Notes: generated by a model from the sequence alone, not told the origin. Positions 16,183 through 25,821 are shown, numbered from the stretch's first letter. The stretch is DNA of 64,000 bases from Streptomyces sp. NBC_01408 (GCF_026340255.1 NZ_JAPEPJ010000003.1:806001-870000), one strand, 5' to 3'. Numbers and translations are program-made.

Positions 16183-16222
16183 AGCACTAACTTTTAGAAA
16201 GCGCAACCTACGAGTTAGCGCT
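16183..16222. promoter_or_regulatory. Inverted repeat between flavodoxin and HxlR genes
   Basis: AGCACTAACT (16183-16192) and AGTTAGCGCT (16213-16222) match as an inverted repeat at nine of ten positions, 20 bases apart. The region is AT-richer than its flanks and holds both divergent promoters, so this is the likely operator of the adjacent HxlR protein. Confidence 0.55.
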
Positions 16223-16244
16223 ACCTCGGAGTACGCTTCCCTTC

Positions 16245-16649
16245 ATGGAGACCCCCGCCCGCACCGAAGCCGATGCGACCGAACTACCGTTCGATGTTTT
16301 CGCGCGCAGCTGCCCCTCCCGGGAGACCCTGGAACACGTCACCGGCCGCTGGGGCAGCCTCACCGTGGGCGCGCTGCGCGAAGGCCCGTGCCGCTTCAAC
16401 GAGTTGCGGCGCCGGGTGGAGGGCGTCAGCGAGAAGATGCTCTCGCAGACCCTGCACGCCCTGGAGCGGGACGGCATCGTCAACCGCGAGGCACAGCCGA
16501 CGAACCCGCCCCGCGTGGACTACGAACTGACCCCGCTCGGTGTCGAGGTCGCGGACCGGTTGCTCTCGCTCATCCACTGCCTGGAGGGGAGCATGCCGCA
16601 GGTGCTGAGCGCCCGGCAGGCCTACGACACGACGCGCGGCGGCCTCTGA
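16245..16649 (+). CDS. HxlR-family winged-helix transcriptional regulator
   Basis: A 134-residue DNA-binding protein of the HxlR/MarR-like class. The wHTH core is visible: Cys in [18 protein letters not shown], then [20 protein letters not shown] (recognition region) and the wing [15 protein letters not shown]. The Cys near residue 24 is the position used for redox sensing in some HxlR proteins. It is divergent from the flavodoxin gene that it probably controls. Its 3' end overlaps convergent mutM by 28 bases. Confidence 0.9.
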   Translation: METPARTEADATELPFDVFARSCPSRETLEHVTGRWGSLTVGALREGPCRFNELRRRVEGVSEKMLSQTLHALERDGIVNREAQPTNPPRVDYELTPLGVEVADRLLSLIHCLEGSMPQVLSARQAYDTTRGGL

Positions 16650-17482
16650 CAGCGCGGGCAGAAGTAGCTCGACCGGTTCATCCACGGCCGGCGCCGCATG
16701 GGCGTCCCGCAGCGTCGGCAGGGCTCGTCCTCGCGTCCGTAGGCGTCGAGCGAGCGGTCGAAGTAGCCCGACTCCCCGTTCACATTGACGTAGAGGCTGT
16801 CGAAACTGGTCCCGCCGACGGCCAGAGCCGCGTTCATGACGTCCCGGACGTGGCCGAGGAGTTCCGCGCTCCGGGGGCGCGTCAGGGTGGCGGTGGGGCG
16901 CTCGTAGTGCAGCCTGGCCCGCCACAGGGCCTCGTCGGCATAGATGTTGCCGACCCCGCTGATCAGGGACTGGTCCAGCAGCGCCCGCTTGACGGTGGTC
17001 CGCTTGGCGCGCAGCGCGAGGTGGTAGGCGACCTCGTCGAACAGCGGGTCCAGGGGGTCCCGCGCGATGTGCGCGATGACGTCGGGCACCCCGTCGGGCG
17101 TGTTCTCGTGCAGCGAGAGCCCTCCGAAGGTGCGCTGGTCGACGAAGCGCAGCTCGGTCCCGGCGGAGTCGTCGAAGCGCACCCGGATCCGCAGGTGCTT
17201 CTCGTCCGGGGCGCCCTCCGGCTGCACGAGCAGCTGTCCGCTCATCCCCAGGTGCCCGAGCACGGACAGACCGCCGCCCTCCAGGGGAAGCCACAGGTAC
17301 TTCCCCCGCCGCCGCGGCACACCGATGGTCTGCCCGCCGAGCCGCGCCGCGAAATCGGCCCCGCCACCCGGATGGCGCCGCACGGCCCGCGGATGCAGCA
17401 CCTCGACGGCCTCGACGGTCCGCCCGGCCACCCACCGCTCCAGCCCCCGCCGCACCACTTCGACTTCGGGCAGCTCGGGCAC
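16622..17482 (-). CDS. mutM: Formamidopyrimidine-DNA glycosylase
   Basis: Base-excision repair enzyme, 286 residues, that removes 8-oxoguanine and formamidopyrimidines and nicks the abasic site. After Met removal the N-terminus is PELPEVEVV, giving catalytic Pro and Glu. A RRRGKYL Lys motif, GHLGMSGQL and a C-terminal zinc finger with two CxxC pairs (CRRCGTP and CPRCQ) are present, so it is intact. GTG 17480-17482 is chosen: it places the catalytic Pro second and has GGAGG six bases upstream. It lies downstream of rnc on the same strand. Confidence 0.96.
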   Translation of the reverse strand: MPELPEVEVVRRGLERWVAGRTVEAVEVLHPRAVRRHPGGGADFAARLGGQTIGVPRRRGKYLWLPLEGGGLSVLGHLGMSGQLLVQPEGAPDEKHLRIRVRFDDSAGTELRFVDQRTFGGLSLHENTPDGVPDVIAHIARDPLDPLFDEVAYHLALRAKRTTVKRALLDQSLISGVGNIYADEALWRARLHYERPTATLTRPRSAELLGHVRDVMNAALAVGGTSFDSLYVNVNGESGYFDRSLDAYGREDEPCRRCGTPMRRRPWMNRSSYFCPRCQRPPRVVS

Positions 17483-17546
17483 GGGGTTCCTCCGGACGGG
17501 TGCGGGCATCACGCTCCGGCGAGCGTACCGGAGCCCGGAAACGGGT

Positions 17547-17578
17547 CCGCCCGCCCCTGTCGAGACAGGGGCGGGCGG
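17547..17578 (-). terminator. GC-rich hairpin between rnc and mutM
   Basis: A 14-15 bp perfect stem (CCGCCCGCCCCTGTC, 17547-17561, with 17564-17578) and a tiny loop, in the 115-base rnc-mutM gap. No U-run follows on the minus strand. It may terminate or attenuate rnc transcription before mutM. Confidence 0.6.
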
Positions 17579-17597
17579 GGGGATCCCGAAGGAAGGG

Positions 17598-18443
17598 TCA
17601 GGCGTTGGGCGCCGGGTCGACGGGCGTCGGCGCCCCGCCGTCCTCCGCCCCGGCCGGAGCCGGGACCTCGGCCGGAGCGGCGGCGGCCGCGGCTGCTGCC
17701 GCGATCCGCTCGTCCGCCGCGGCACGGATTCCGCGCCAGGCGGACTCCGCAGCCTGCTGTTCCGCTTCCTTCTTGCTGCGGCCGGTGCCGGTGCCGTACG
17801 AGACACCACCGACGCGAGCAGCAGCTGTGAAGGTCTTCTCGTGGTCCGGGCCGGTCTCGGTGACCAGATATTCCGGTACGCCAAGACCTTCGGCCGCCGT
17901 GAGCTCCTGGAGACTGGTCTTCCAGTCCAGGCCGGCCCCGAGGTTGGAGGACTTCTCGATGAGCGGGTCGAAGAGCCGGTGAACCAGCTCCGAGGCCGCG
18001 TCGAGGCCCTGGTCGAGGTAGACCGCGCCGATCACCGCTTCAAGGGTGTCGGCGAGGATGGAGGCCTTGTCCCGGCCACCCGTGCCCTCTTCGCCCCGGC
18101 CGAGCCGGATGAAGGAGCCGAGTTCGAGGCCGCGCCCGACCTCCGCCAGCGCGCGCGAGTTGACCACCGCGGCCCGAAGCTTGGCCAGCTGGCCTTCGGG
18201 GAGATCCGGGTGGGTCGTGTACAGCGTGTCCGTGACCACCAGGCCCAGCACGGAGTCCCCGAGGAACTCCAGCCGTTCGTTGGTGGGCAGACCGCCGTTC
18301 TCGTACGCGTACGAGCGGTGGGTCAGAGCACGCACCAGAAGGGCGGACTCGAGTCGATACCCGAGCCGCCCTTCCAGAAGCGTGTGGGACGAGGCCGCGT
18401 TGTTACTGTCTGCCTGCTTCTCAGCGTTGGACAGCTCAGACAT
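17598..18443 (-). CDS. rnc: Ribonuclease III (AbsB)
   Basis: Double-strand-specific endoribonuclease, 281 residues, that processes rRNA and mRNA; in S. coelicolor it is AbsB, a global regulator of antibiotic synthesis. The catalytic signature [12 protein letters not shown] and a second acidic site near [13 protein letters not shown] are present. They are followed by a dsRNA-binding domain ([14 protein letters not shown] through [16 protein letters not shown]) and an Ala/Pro-rich tail of about 40 residues. ATG 18441-18443 follows GAGAGG. It sits 19 bases downstream of rpmF, in one transcript with it. Confidence 0.96.
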   Translation of the reverse strand: MSELSNAEKQADSNNAASSHTLLEGRLGYRLESALLVRALTHRSYAYENGGLPTNERLEFLGDSVLGLVVTDTLYTTHPDLPEGQLAKLRAAVVNSRALAEVGRGLELGSFIRLGRGEEGTGGRDKASILADTLEAVIGAVYLDQGLDAASELVHRLFDPLIEKSSNLGAGLDWKTSLQELTAAEGLGVPEYLVTETGPDHEKTFTAAARVGGVSYGTGTGRSKKEAEQQAAESAWRGIRAAADERIAAAAAAAAAPAEVPAPAGAEDGGAPTPVDPAPNA

Positions 18444-18462
18444 TGCGCCTCTCACCAGCCGC

Positions 18463-18636
18463 TCAGACCTCGAGGACCTGGCGCTTGTTGTAGGTGCCGC
18501 AGCTCGGGCACGCAATGTGCTGGAGCTTCGGCTCCTGGCAACGCTCGCACGAAACCAGGGTGGGGACCGCAGCCTTCCACTGCGACCGGCGGTGGCGCGT
18601 GTTGCTGCGCGACATCTTCCGCTTCGGAACAGCCAC
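18463..18636 (-). CDS. rpmF: 50S ribosomal protein L32
   Basis: A 57-residue ribosomal protein with the usual N-terminus [20 protein letters not shown] and a zinc-ribbon pattern CERCQ ... CPSCG, so this is the zinc-binding form. GTG 18634-18636 is preceded by AGGAG. It starts two bases after the stop of the YceD-family gene, the near-universal bacterial pairing, and precedes rnc. Confidence 0.97.
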   Translation of the reverse strand: MAVPKRKMSRSNTRHRRSQWKAAVPTLVSCERCQEPKLQHIACPSCGTYNKRQVLEV

Positions 18637-18638
18637 GG

Positions 18639-19307
18639 CTACTTCTCCTGCTTCTCGGCGGCGCCCTGAACTCCGTCAGAGGCAGTGCCGCTCATGTTGT
18701 CCTTCTCGTCGTCCTGATCGGTCACGACGAGTCCCTGCAATGCCGCCCAACGGATGTCGACGGCGTCATGGTGGTGTTCCGGGTCGTCGTTCAGGCTGAG
18801 CCCGCAATCGGGGCACAGTCCGAGACAGTCCTCCCGGCACACCGGCTGCAGCGGCAGTGCGAGCACCACCACGTCGCGCAGCACGGGTTCGAGGTCGAAC
18901 AAACCGTCCTCGAGGAAGAGCGTGTCCTCGTCGTCCTCGGCGTCGTCGGCCGGTTCCGCCTTGGAGCGGCTCCGGTCGTCGGCGTCAGGGTACGAGAACA
19001 TCTCCTGGAAGTCCGCCTTGAGCTCGCGCTCGACGGCCTCCAGACACCTTACGCACTCCCCAACGGCCGATGCACGGGCGGTGCCTGTGACAAGCACCCC
19101 TTCCATGACCGACTCCATGCGGAGGCTGAGCTTCAGCGGGGCGCCCTCCGGCACTCCGATGACTCCGGCGAGACCGAGGTCCGCCGGCGCCGCGATCTCA
19201 CGGGACAGCCGCTGCATGGCACCAGGACGCCGACCCAGCTCGTGCGTGTCGAACACGAGGGGGTTGCGGTGGTCGAGGCGGGTATTCAGGGCCGTTCCTG
19301 CTTTCAC
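18639..19307 (-). CDS. YceD/DUF177 family protein
   Basis: A 222-residue protein of the DUF177 family, linked to 23S rRNA accumulation and always near rpmF. Visible features are [19 protein letters not shown] near the N-terminus, a Cys pair in [10 protein letters not shown], a long acidic stretch ([16 protein letters not shown]), and a Cys cluster [13 protein letters not shown] that may bind metal. The start is written at GTG 19305-19307; an AGGA inside the first codons hints that translation may begin about eight codons later. It is the first gene of the yceD-rpmF-rnc unit. Confidence 0.88.
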   Translation of the reverse strand: MKAGTALNTRLDHRNPLVFDTHELGRRPGAMQRLSREIAAPADLGLAGVIGVPEGAPLKLSLRMESVMEGVLVTGTARASAVGECVRCLEAVERELKADFQEMFSYPDADDRSRSKAEPADDAEDDEDTLFLEDGLFDLEPVLRDVVVLALPLQPVCREDCLGLCPDCGLSLNDDPEHHHDAVDIRWAALQGLVVTDQDDEKDNMSGTASDGVQGAAEKQEK

Positions 19308-19441
19308 AGATCGCTGAAGATCAAATACGCTAAGGATGCCGCCGTTAAAGAGTGGCCTCTTATGGGCAGCATGGATCGCGGTGCATACGCGCGACCGAAG
19401 AGCCAGGATACCCGGAGCCGCGCTCTGCGCCCAATCCGGTG

Positions 19442-20623
19442 CTAGCGACCCTGTTCGTACTCACGCAGCTGGTCCAGATTGATCATGCTCGTGTCGAAGA
19501 AGCTGGTCTCGTCGAGCGCCGGCTGCTGCTGGGCGTGCGGCTGCTGGCCGTGCGACTGCTGGCCGTGCTGCTGCTGCGCGTGCTGCTGCTGCCCGTGCTG
19601 CTGGTAGCCCCCGTAGGGATCCGGCTGCGCATCGTAGTGCGCGGCGTAAGCCGCTCCGGTGGAGCCGCCGCTTGCGGCGGAATACGGGTCGGGCTGCTGC
19701 TGGTATCCGGCATAGGGGTCCTGGTGGCCCTGGTAGGCGTAGCCGTCCTGCTGCTGCGGCTGCCCCGCGTAGTGCGCGGCGTACCCCGCTCCGGTGGAGC
19801 CGGCCCCCGCACCGGAGTACGTGTCGTACACGGGCTCGGACTGCGCCGGGACCGGCGCCTGCGCCCCGGCCGGACCGGGATCCGCCAGCCCCGCCAGGAA
19901 GTCGGCGTCGCTCGTCGAGCGCGAGGACTGCCCCGCCGCCGCGTCCTGGGCGGCCATGTGCACGCCGAGGTCGTCGGAGGGGACCCGGCCCAGCAGCTTC
20001 TGGCGGCCCCGCCCGACGGCCTCCAGGGTCTTGGAGAGCACCGCCTCGAAGGTCGCCAGCTTGGTGTCCACGTAGGCGTCCGCCTGCTCCCGCTGGGTCT
20101 GCGGGTCGTGGCTGCGCTCGGGCGCGTCCGCGTCGTCGGCGTCCCCGTACGGCGGGTAACCCTGCCCGTCCGGGCCCGGGCCACGGCCCAGCAGCTTCTC
20201 CCGGCCGCGGTCCACGGAGCCGATCGTCTTGGTCAGCACGACCTCGAAGTTCGCGAGCTTGCTGTCGACGTAGTCGTCGGCCTCGGCACGGATCTCCTCG
20301 GCCTCCCGCCGGGCGTCGTCCAGGATCCGGTCCGCCTCGGCCTGGGAGCGCCGCGCGACCTCCGTGTCGGAGATCAGCGAGCCCCGCTGGCTGTGCGCGG
20401 ACTCGATGATCCGGTCCGCCTCCCGGCGGGCCTCCTCGACCAGCTGCTCGCGGCCGCCGATGAGCTCCTGAGCCTGCGCGAGCGAGCCGGGGAGCGCCTG
20501 GCGGACCTCTTCGAGCTGGGCGAGCAGCTCGGCGCGGTTGATCACGCAGGAGGCCGACATGGGCATGGACCGGGCGCTGCCGACGGCCGCGACGATCTCG
20601 TCGAGCTTCTTCTGCACGTCCAT
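19442..20623 (-). CDS. Coiled-coil protein resembling DivIVA / ATP synthase b-type family
   Basis: A 393-residue protein. Residues about 30-145 form a long charged helix (LLAQLEEVRQAL, REQLVEEARREADRIIESA, QAEADRILDDARREAEEIRAEA), typical of DivIVA-like or F0 subunit-b-like coiled coils. A 33-residue module ending in REKLLGR is then repeated after a spacer (ADDYVDSKLANFEVVLTK versus ADAYVDTKLATFEAVLSK). The C-terminal 150 residues are Gln/His/Tyr/Gly-rich low complexity. ATG 20621-20623 is chosen over an upstream in-frame start because the conserved text begins MDVQKKLDEIV. It lies upstream of yceD and may act in cell envelope or polar organisation; exact role unknown. Confidence 0.75.
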   Translation of the reverse strand: MDVQKKLDEIVAAVGSARSMPMSASCVINRAELLAQLEEVRQALPGSLAQAQELIGGREQLVEEARREADRIIESAHSQRGSLISDTEVARRSQAEADRILDDARREAEEIRAEADDYVDSKLANFEVVLTKTIGSVDRGREKLLGRGPGPDGQGYPPYGDADDADAPERSHDPQTQREQADAYVDTKLATFEAVLSKTLEAVGRGRQKLLGRVPSDDLGVHMAAQDAAAGQSSRSTSDADFLAGLADPGPAGAQAPVPAQSEPVYDTYSGAGAGSTGAGYAAHYAGQPQQQDGYAYQGHQDPYAGYQQQPDPYSAASGGSTGAAYAAHYDAQPDPYGGYQQHGQQQHAQQQHGQQSHGQQPHAQQQPALDETSFFDTSMINLDQLREYEQGR

Positions 20624-20726
20624 GGGGGCTCGCACTCTCTCGGCCTCAGGCGGTTCCTGAGACGGACGGGACGACTGTAAGGCCACCGGGAGGGCCCCCG
20701 ACACTGACTGACGGCCCGTCAGGCGG

Positions 20727-21224
20727 TCAGCGGTTGCGCAATCGTTCCATCAGCGCCGCGTGCACGTGCGCGGGCAGCAGGTGGGCGACGTCGCCGCCCC
20801 AGGTCGCGACCTCCTTGACCAGTGAGGAGGACAGGAAGCTGTAGGTGGGGATGGTCGGGACGAACAGCGTCTCGACGCCCGACAGCCCCATGTTCATCTG
20901 GGCCATCTGGAGCTCGTAGTCGAAGTCGCTGACCGCGCGCAGGCCCTTGACGATGGCCGGGATGTCCCGCTGCTTGCAGAAGTCGACGAGCAGGCCGTGG
21001 AAGGACTCGACCTGGATGTTGCCGTAGTCGGCGGTCGCCTCGCGGATCAGCTCGATCCGCTCCTCGACGGTGAACAGGCTCTGCTTCGACTTGTTGATCA
21101 TCACGGCGACGTGCACGACGTCGTACAGCCTGGAGGCGCGTCCGATGATGTCGAGGTGTCCGTTGTGGATGGGATCGAAGGACCCCGGACAGACGGCGCG
21201 GCGCAACTGAACTCCCTCGTTCAT
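20727..21224 (-). CDS. coaD: Phosphopantetheine adenylyltransferase
   Basis: Fourth step of coenzyme A synthesis: 4'-phosphopantetheine plus ATP gives dephospho-CoA. The 165 residues show the nucleotidyltransferase motif GSFDPIHNGHLDII near the N-terminus and SFLSSSLVKEVA near the C-terminus, plus KGLRAVSDFDYE. The ATG at 21222-21224 overlaps the rsmD stop (ATGA), the classic rsmD-coaD coupling. Length is typical. Confidence 0.97.
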   Translation of the reverse strand: MNEGVQLRRAVCPGSFDPIHNGHLDIIGRASRLYDVVHVAVMINKSKQSLFTVEERIELIREATADYGNIQVESFHGLLVDFCKQRDIPAIVKGLRAVSDFDYELQMAQMNMGLSGVETLFVPTIPTYSFLSSSLVKEVATWGGDVAHLLPAHVHAALMERLRNR

Positions 21225-21799
21225 GAGTCTTCGCTGGTGAAAGCGGCGCGGCCGTACCAAAGGGTGCCCTCGCCGTACTTCCTCGACCGGAGCGGCTCGA
21301 ACCCTTCCGGCCACGGGAAGGCGCCGCTCCTGGTGCTGCGCTCCACGGTGACGAGCGCATCGCCGGTGAGCCAGCCATTGGACCGGAGTGTGAGGAGGAT
21401 CTCCCGAAGATCGTCGTGCGTGACGGCGTACGGCGGGTCCAGGAAGACGATGTCGTACGGGTCCCCGCCCGCCCGGGCCGCCACGAGCTGCTCCGCCTTG
21501 CCGGGCCGGAACTCGGCGCCGGGCAGGCCCACCGCCTTGATGTTGTCCCGGATGGACTTGGCGGCCTTGGGGTCGGTCTCGACCAGCAGGGCGTGGTGCG
21601 CGCCGCGGGAGAGGGCCTCCAGGCCGACGGCGCCCGAGCCCGCGTAGAGGTCGAGCACCCGGGCCCCCTCGACGCCGTGCAGGGACTCCCAGGTGGAGAA
21701 GAGGCCTTCGCGCATCCGGTCCGAGGTCGGCCGGGTGCCGGTGCCGGGTGGCACGGCCAGCCGTCGCCCGCCGGCGCTGCCGGCGATCACGCGGGTCAT
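21221..21799 (-). CDS. rsmD: 16S rRNA (guanine966-N2)-methyltransferase RsmD
   Basis: A 192-residue SAM-dependent rRNA methyltransferase. It has N-terminal RVIAGSAGGRRLAVP, the conserved PTSDRMREGLFS, SAM-binding DLYAGSGAVGLEALSRGA and catalytic DPPY. ATG 21797-21799 follows AAGGA. The 3' end overlaps coaD by four bases. It lies downstream of recG with a 95-base gap. Confidence 0.96.
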   Translation of the reverse strand: MTRVIAGSAGGRRLAVPPGTGTRPTSDRMREGLFSTWESLHGVEGARVLDLYAGSGAVGLEALSRGAHHALLVETDPKAAKSIRDNIKAVGLPGAEFRPGKAEQLVAARAGGDPYDIVFLDPPYAVTHDDLREILLTLRSNGWLTGDALVTVERSTRSGAFPWPEGFEPLRSRKYGEGTLWYGRAAFTSEDS

Positions 21800-21894
21800 C
21801 TGGGGTCCTTCGCTACGGCGGTCGGGGCTGCCGTGGGGCAGCCGTGGGGGTGCCGCGGGCAGAGCCGCGGAAGTCCAACGATAGGTCGTGCCGC

Positions 21895-24108
21895 TCAGCC
21901 CTTCTCCAGGTACTGCTCCCGCTCGGTGTCGAGCAGTGCGTCCAGCGCGGTCCTCAGGCCCGGCAGCCGCTCCAGCTCGGGGTCGTCGGCGACGACGCGG
22001 GTGGCCTCCTCCCGGGCCTGGGCGATGACCTCCTCGTCCTCGATGACGGCGAGCATCCGCAGCGAGGAGCGCACGCCCGACTGGGCCTGTCCCAGTACAT
22101 CGCCCTCGCGGCGCTGTTCCAGGTCGATCCTGGAGAGTTCGAACCCGTCGAGGGTGGCGGCGACGGCGGCCAGCCGGGCCCGGGCGGGGCTGGCCTCGTG
22201 CATCTCGCTGACCAGGAGGCACAGGCCGGGCGCGGAGCCGCGGCCGACGCGTCCGCGCAGCTGGTGGAGCTGGGAGACGCCGAACCGGTCCGCGTCCATG
22301 ATCACCATGACGGTGGAGTTCGGAACGTTCACCCCGACCTCGATGACGGTGGTGGCGACCAGCACCTTGACCTCGCCCGCGGCGAACCGGCGCATGACGG
22401 CGTCCTTGTCGGCCGGGTCCATCCGGCCGTGCAGCACCTCGACCGGGAGGCCTGCGAGCGGGCCCCTGGTGAGCTGCTCGGCGATCTCCAGGACCGCGAG
22501 CGGGGGCCGCCTGTCCCCGTCCTCCTCGGCGGCCTTCTTCTTCTTGGCTTCGGCGGCCTCGTCGTCGCCGTCCCCGATGCGCGGACAGACCACGTACGCC
22601 TGGTGGCCGTTCTCCACCTCCTCGCGGACCCGTTCCCAGGCGCGGGTCAGGAAGTGCGGCTTGTCCTTGGCGGGCACCACGTGGGTGGCGATCGGCGAGC
22701 GGCCGGCGGGCAGCTGGTCGAGGACGGAGGTCTCCAGGTCGCCGAAGACGGTCATCGCGACGGTGCGCGGAATCGGGGTCGCGGTCATCACCAGCAGGTG
22801 CGGGGGCTGCTTGCCCTTGGAGCGCAGCGCGTCGCGCTGTTCCACGCCGAAGCGGTGCTGTTCGTCGACCACGACCAGGCCGAGGTCGTGGAACTGGACC
22901 TTGTCCTCGATCAGGGCGTGTGTGCCGATCACGATCCCGGCCTCGCCGGTGACCAGGTCGAGCAGGGCCTGGCGGCGCGCGGGCATCCCCATCGAGCCGG
23001 TGAGCAGCACCACCTTGGTGCCCTGGTCGGAGCCGCCGAGCATGCCCCCCTCGGCCAGTTCGCCCATCATCTCGGTGATGGACCGGTGGTGCTGCTGGGC
23101 GAGCACCTCGGTCGGGGCGAGCATCGCGGCCTGTCCCCCGGAGTCGACGACGGCGAGCATCGCCCGCAGCGCGACCATCGTCTTACCGGATCCGACTTCG
23201 CCCTGGAGGAGGCGGTGCATGGGGTGGCTGGTGGCCAGGTCGTCGAAGATCTCCTTGGAGACGCATCGCTGGCCCTCGGTGAGGGTGAAGGGCAGCTTGG
23301 CGTCGAAGGAGTCGAGCAGTCCGCCGGGGGTGGGGCGCCGCGGGACGGCCGGGAGCTGGGAGTCGGCGTGCCGGCGGCGGGCCAGGGCGACTTGGAGGAC
23401 GAAGGCCTCGTCCCACTTCAGTCGCTGGCGGGCGTCCTCGATGTCGGCCTTGGTGGCCGGCCGGTGGATCTTGAGGAGGGCCTCGGTGAGGGGGATCAGG
23501 GCGCGGCCGTCGCGCAGGGCGGCCGGCAGCGGGTCCACGACCTCCTGGACGTGGGGCAGCACGGCGTCCACGCACTTGGCGATCTTCCAGGACTCCAGCT
23601 TGGCGCAGGCCGGATAGATCGGGATGAGCTGGTTGGCGAAGGCGGTGGCCGCGTCCCGGTCGGAGGCGTCGGCGCCGAGCGGCTCGTAGGCCGGGTGGGA
23701 GAGCTGGAGCTTGCGGTTGAACATGCCGACCTTGCCCGCGAACATGGCGCGGGTGCCGGGCAGCAGGTCCTTGTGCGGTTTGTGGACGCCCGCGCCGAAG
23801 AAGACGAGCTGGAGCCGTCCGCTGCCGTCGGTGATGGTGACTTCCAGGCGTTTGCCGCGGCCGCCGTTGAAGGTCAGGATCCGGGCATCGGCCACTTGGG
23901 CGACGACCGTCACGTGCTCGTCGAGCTGGTCGGACAGCTCGGCCAGCGGGGTCAGCTCGCCACGCTCCGCGTACCGCCGCGGGTAGTGGTGGACGAGGTC
24001 CAGGGCCGTGTGCAGGCCGAGCTGCTCGGCCAGCACCTTGGCGGTGGCGGGGCCGAGGGTCTTCTTGAGGTCTTCGTCGAGCGCGGGCACGTGTTCATTG
24101 CACACCAT
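21895..24108 (-). CDS. recG: ATP-dependent DNA helicase RecG
   Basis: Branch-migration helicase of 737 residues that remodels stalled forks and Holliday junctions. The N-terminal wedge/OB domain (HVTVVAQVADARIL, VTITDGSGRLQLVFFG) precedes the helicase core with Walker A GEVGSGKTMVALRA, VVDEQHRFGVEQR (motif II), TATPIPRT (motif III), VLHGRMDPADKD and QLRGRVGRG (motif VI). A short charged insert with KKKK/EED lies in the core. ATG 24106-24108 is used; a GTG six codons further in is equally possible because related proteins begin near ALDEDLKK. It is closely downstream of the DAK2 gene. Confidence 0.96.
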   Translation of the reverse strand: MVCNEHVPALDEDLKKTLGPATAKVLAEQLGLHTALDLVHHYPRRYAERGELTPLAELSDQLDEHVTVVAQVADARILTFNGGRGKRLEVTITDGSGRLQLVFFGAGVHKPHKDLLPGTRAMFAGKVGMFNRKLQLSHPAYEPLGADASDRDAATAFANQLIPIYPACAKLESWKIAKCVDAVLPHVQEVVDPLPAALRDGRALIPLTEALLKIHRPATKADIEDARQRLKWDEAFVLQVALARRRHADSQLPAVPRRPTPGGLLDSFDAKLPFTLTEGQRCVSKEIFDDLATSHPMHRLLQGEVGSGKTMVALRAMLAVVDSGGQAAMLAPTEVLAQQHHRSITEMMGELAEGGMLGGSDQGTKVVLLTGSMGMPARRQALLDLVTGEAGIVIGTHALIEDKVQFHDLGLVVVDEQHRFGVEQRDALRSKGKQPPHLLVMTATPIPRTVAMTVFGDLETSVLDQLPAGRSPIATHVVPAKDKPHFLTRAWERVREEVENGHQAYVVCPRIGDGDDEAAEAKKKKAAEEDGDRRPPLAVLEIAEQLTRGPLAGLPVEVLHGRMDPADKDAVMRRFAAGEVKVLVATTVIEVGVNVPNSTVMVIMDADRFGVSQLHQLRGRVGRGSAPGLCLLVSEMHEASPARARLAAVAATLDGFELSRIDLEQRREGDVLGQAQSGVRSSLRMLAVIEDEEVIAQAREEATRVVADDPELERLPGLRTALDALLDTEREQYLEKG

Positions 24109-24135
24109 GGCGCCGACAACCCCGCCTTTCGACCC

Positions 24136-25821
24136 CTACTCCACCCCGATGAGCAGCGGCGCCGAGTAGCGGCCGCCGTGGTAGGTGACGGTGTCCACGG
24201 CGAGGTGTCCGTGCTGGACGTACGCCTCCAGGCGTTCGGCGAGGGCGTCCGGGACCTCGGGTCCCAGGACCAGCGTGACGAGTTCGCCGCCGGAGCCGAG
24301 CATCCGGTCCAGGACGGCCTCCGCGGTCTCGGTCAGGCCGGAGCCGATGACGGCGACGTCGCCGTCGATGAGCCCGAGGACGTCCCCGGCCTGGCAGATG
24401 CCGGCGGAGGTGAAGGACTGGCGTTCGGCGACGGCCAGCTCCCCGTACCGGGTGGCGCCGGCCGCGGCGGTCATGGCGACCACGTCCTCGTCGAAGCTGC
24501 CGTCCGGGTCGTGCACGGCGAGGGCGGCCAGGCCCTGGACCGCCGACCGGGTGGGGATCACGGCCACGCGTACGCCGTCGGCGCGGGCCTGCTCGGCCGC
24601 CGCGGCGGCGACGGCGCGCAGCTCGGCTCCGCCGGGCAGGAGGACCACCTCGCGGGCGTGCGCCCGCCGGACGGCGTCGAGCAGCTCGGCGGCGGCCGGG
24701 ACCTCCCCGGGGCGTACGAGCACGGTGGTGGCGCCCGCCTCGGCGCAGAGCCCGGCCAGCCCCTCGCCCGGGACGACGGCGACCACGGCCCGCTGGGTGC
24801 GCTCGCCGCGGGCCCGGCGCCGCTCGTCGCCGAAGTGGGTGATGCGTATCCGGTACGGCCGCCCGGCGACCACGCCGGCCTCCACGGCCGCACCCGGGTC
24901 GTCGACGTGTACGTGGACGTTCCACAGTCCGTCGCCGCCGACGACGACGAGGGAGTCGCCGAGTCCGTCGAGCCGCGTGCGCAGCTCCCCGACGGCCGCG
25001 TCGGAGGCCTCCAGCAGGTAGATCACCTCGTACGCGGGCCCGTCCTGCTCCTGCGCGCAGGGCTCCGGCGACTGCGGCACGGGCACGGCCCGGCCCCGCA
25101 CCGGTTCGGCGGCGGGCTCCTGGCCGGACAGTGCCTGCCACAGGGCCCCGAGTACGGCGACCAGTCCGCAGCCCCCGGCGTCGACCACTCCGGCCCGGCC
25201 CAGCACGGCCAGCTGCCCGGGGGTCTCGGCCAGGGCGGCGCGGGCTCCGTCGTAGGCGGCGCGGGCCACGTCCGCGGCGGTCCCGGCGGCGGCCCCGGCC
25301 GCCTCACCGGCCCGCGCGGCGGCGGTGGCGACGGTGAGCATGGTGCCCTCCACCGGGTGCGCCACGGCCTCGTACGCCGATTCCGCGGCCCGGGTCAGCG
25401 CCTGGGCCAGCAGCCGGCCGGGGCCGCGCCCCGCGGGCTCGTCGCCGAGTACGTCGGCCACGCCGCGCAGCAGCTGGGCCAGGATCGTCCCGGAGTTGCC
25501 GCGGGCCCCGATGAGCGCCCCGTGCGCGTAGGCCCGTACGGCCTCGGCGAGGGAGGCCGGCGCTGTGGCGTCGGCCACTCCTTCGGGGCCCGGGCCGTCG
25601 GGGCCGTCGGCGCCTTCGAGGGTCTCGGCCAGCGCGCGGTCGGCCGATTCGGCGGTCAGGTAGAGGTTGGTGCCGGTGTCGGCGTCGGCGACCGGGTAGA
25701 CGTTGATCGCGTCGATGTCCTCGCGGGCCCGGCCCAGTGCGGCCACGGCCAGCGAACTCCAGATGCGCACCGCTTCGGCGTCGAGCTCGTCAGGGGGCTG
25801 CGGCTGCTGCTCGTGCGGCAC
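24136..25821 (-). CDS. DAK2-domain kinase (FakA/YloV-like)
   Basis: A 561-residue protein resembling fatty-acid kinase subunit FakA. The N-terminal DAK2 nucleotide-binding domain shows INVYPVADADTGTNLYLT and IGARGNSGTILAQLLRG, with DAGGCGLVAVLGA later. The middle and C-terminal domains (VRRAHAREVVLLPGGAEL, GDVAVIGSGLTETAEAVL) match the FakA-type architecture. In Firmicutes FakA phosphorylates fatty acids held by FakB; the actinobacterial substrate is not established. GTG 25819-25821 is chosen because AAGGAGG lies eight bases upstream. It is upstream of recG on the same strand and divergent from rpmB. Confidence 0.85.
   Translation of the reverse strand: MPHEQQPQPPDELDAEAVRIWSSLAVAALGRAREDIDAINVYPVADADTGTNLYLTAESADRALAETLEGADGPDGPGPEGVADATAPASLAEAVRAYAHGALIGARGNSGTILAQLLRGVADVLGDEPAGRGPGRLLAQALTRAAESAYEAVAHPVEGTMLTVATAAARAGEAAGAAAGTAADVARAAYDGARAALAETPGQLAVLGRAGVVDAGGCGLVAVLGALWQALSGQEPAAEPVRGRAVPVPQSPEPCAQEQDGPAYEVIYLLEASDAAVGELRTRLDGLGDSLVVVGGDGLWNVHVHVDDPGAAVEAGVVAGRPYRIRITHFGDERRRARGERTQRAVVAVVPGEGLAGLCAEAGATTVLVRPGEVPAAAELLDAVRRAHAREVVLLPGGAELRAVAAAAAEQARADGVRVAVIPTRSAVQGLAALAVHDPDGSFDEDVVAMTAAAGATRYGELAVAERQSFTSAGICQAGDVLGLIDGDVAVIGSGLTETAEAVLDRMLGSGGELVTLVLGPEVPDALAERLEAYVQHGHLAVDTVTYHGGRYSAPLLIGVE

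Noticed and set aside
16622..16649. Frameshift or annotation error where HxlR and mutM overlap
   Set aside because: Both reading frames end naturally; a 28-base convergent overlap is common and both C-termini look complete.
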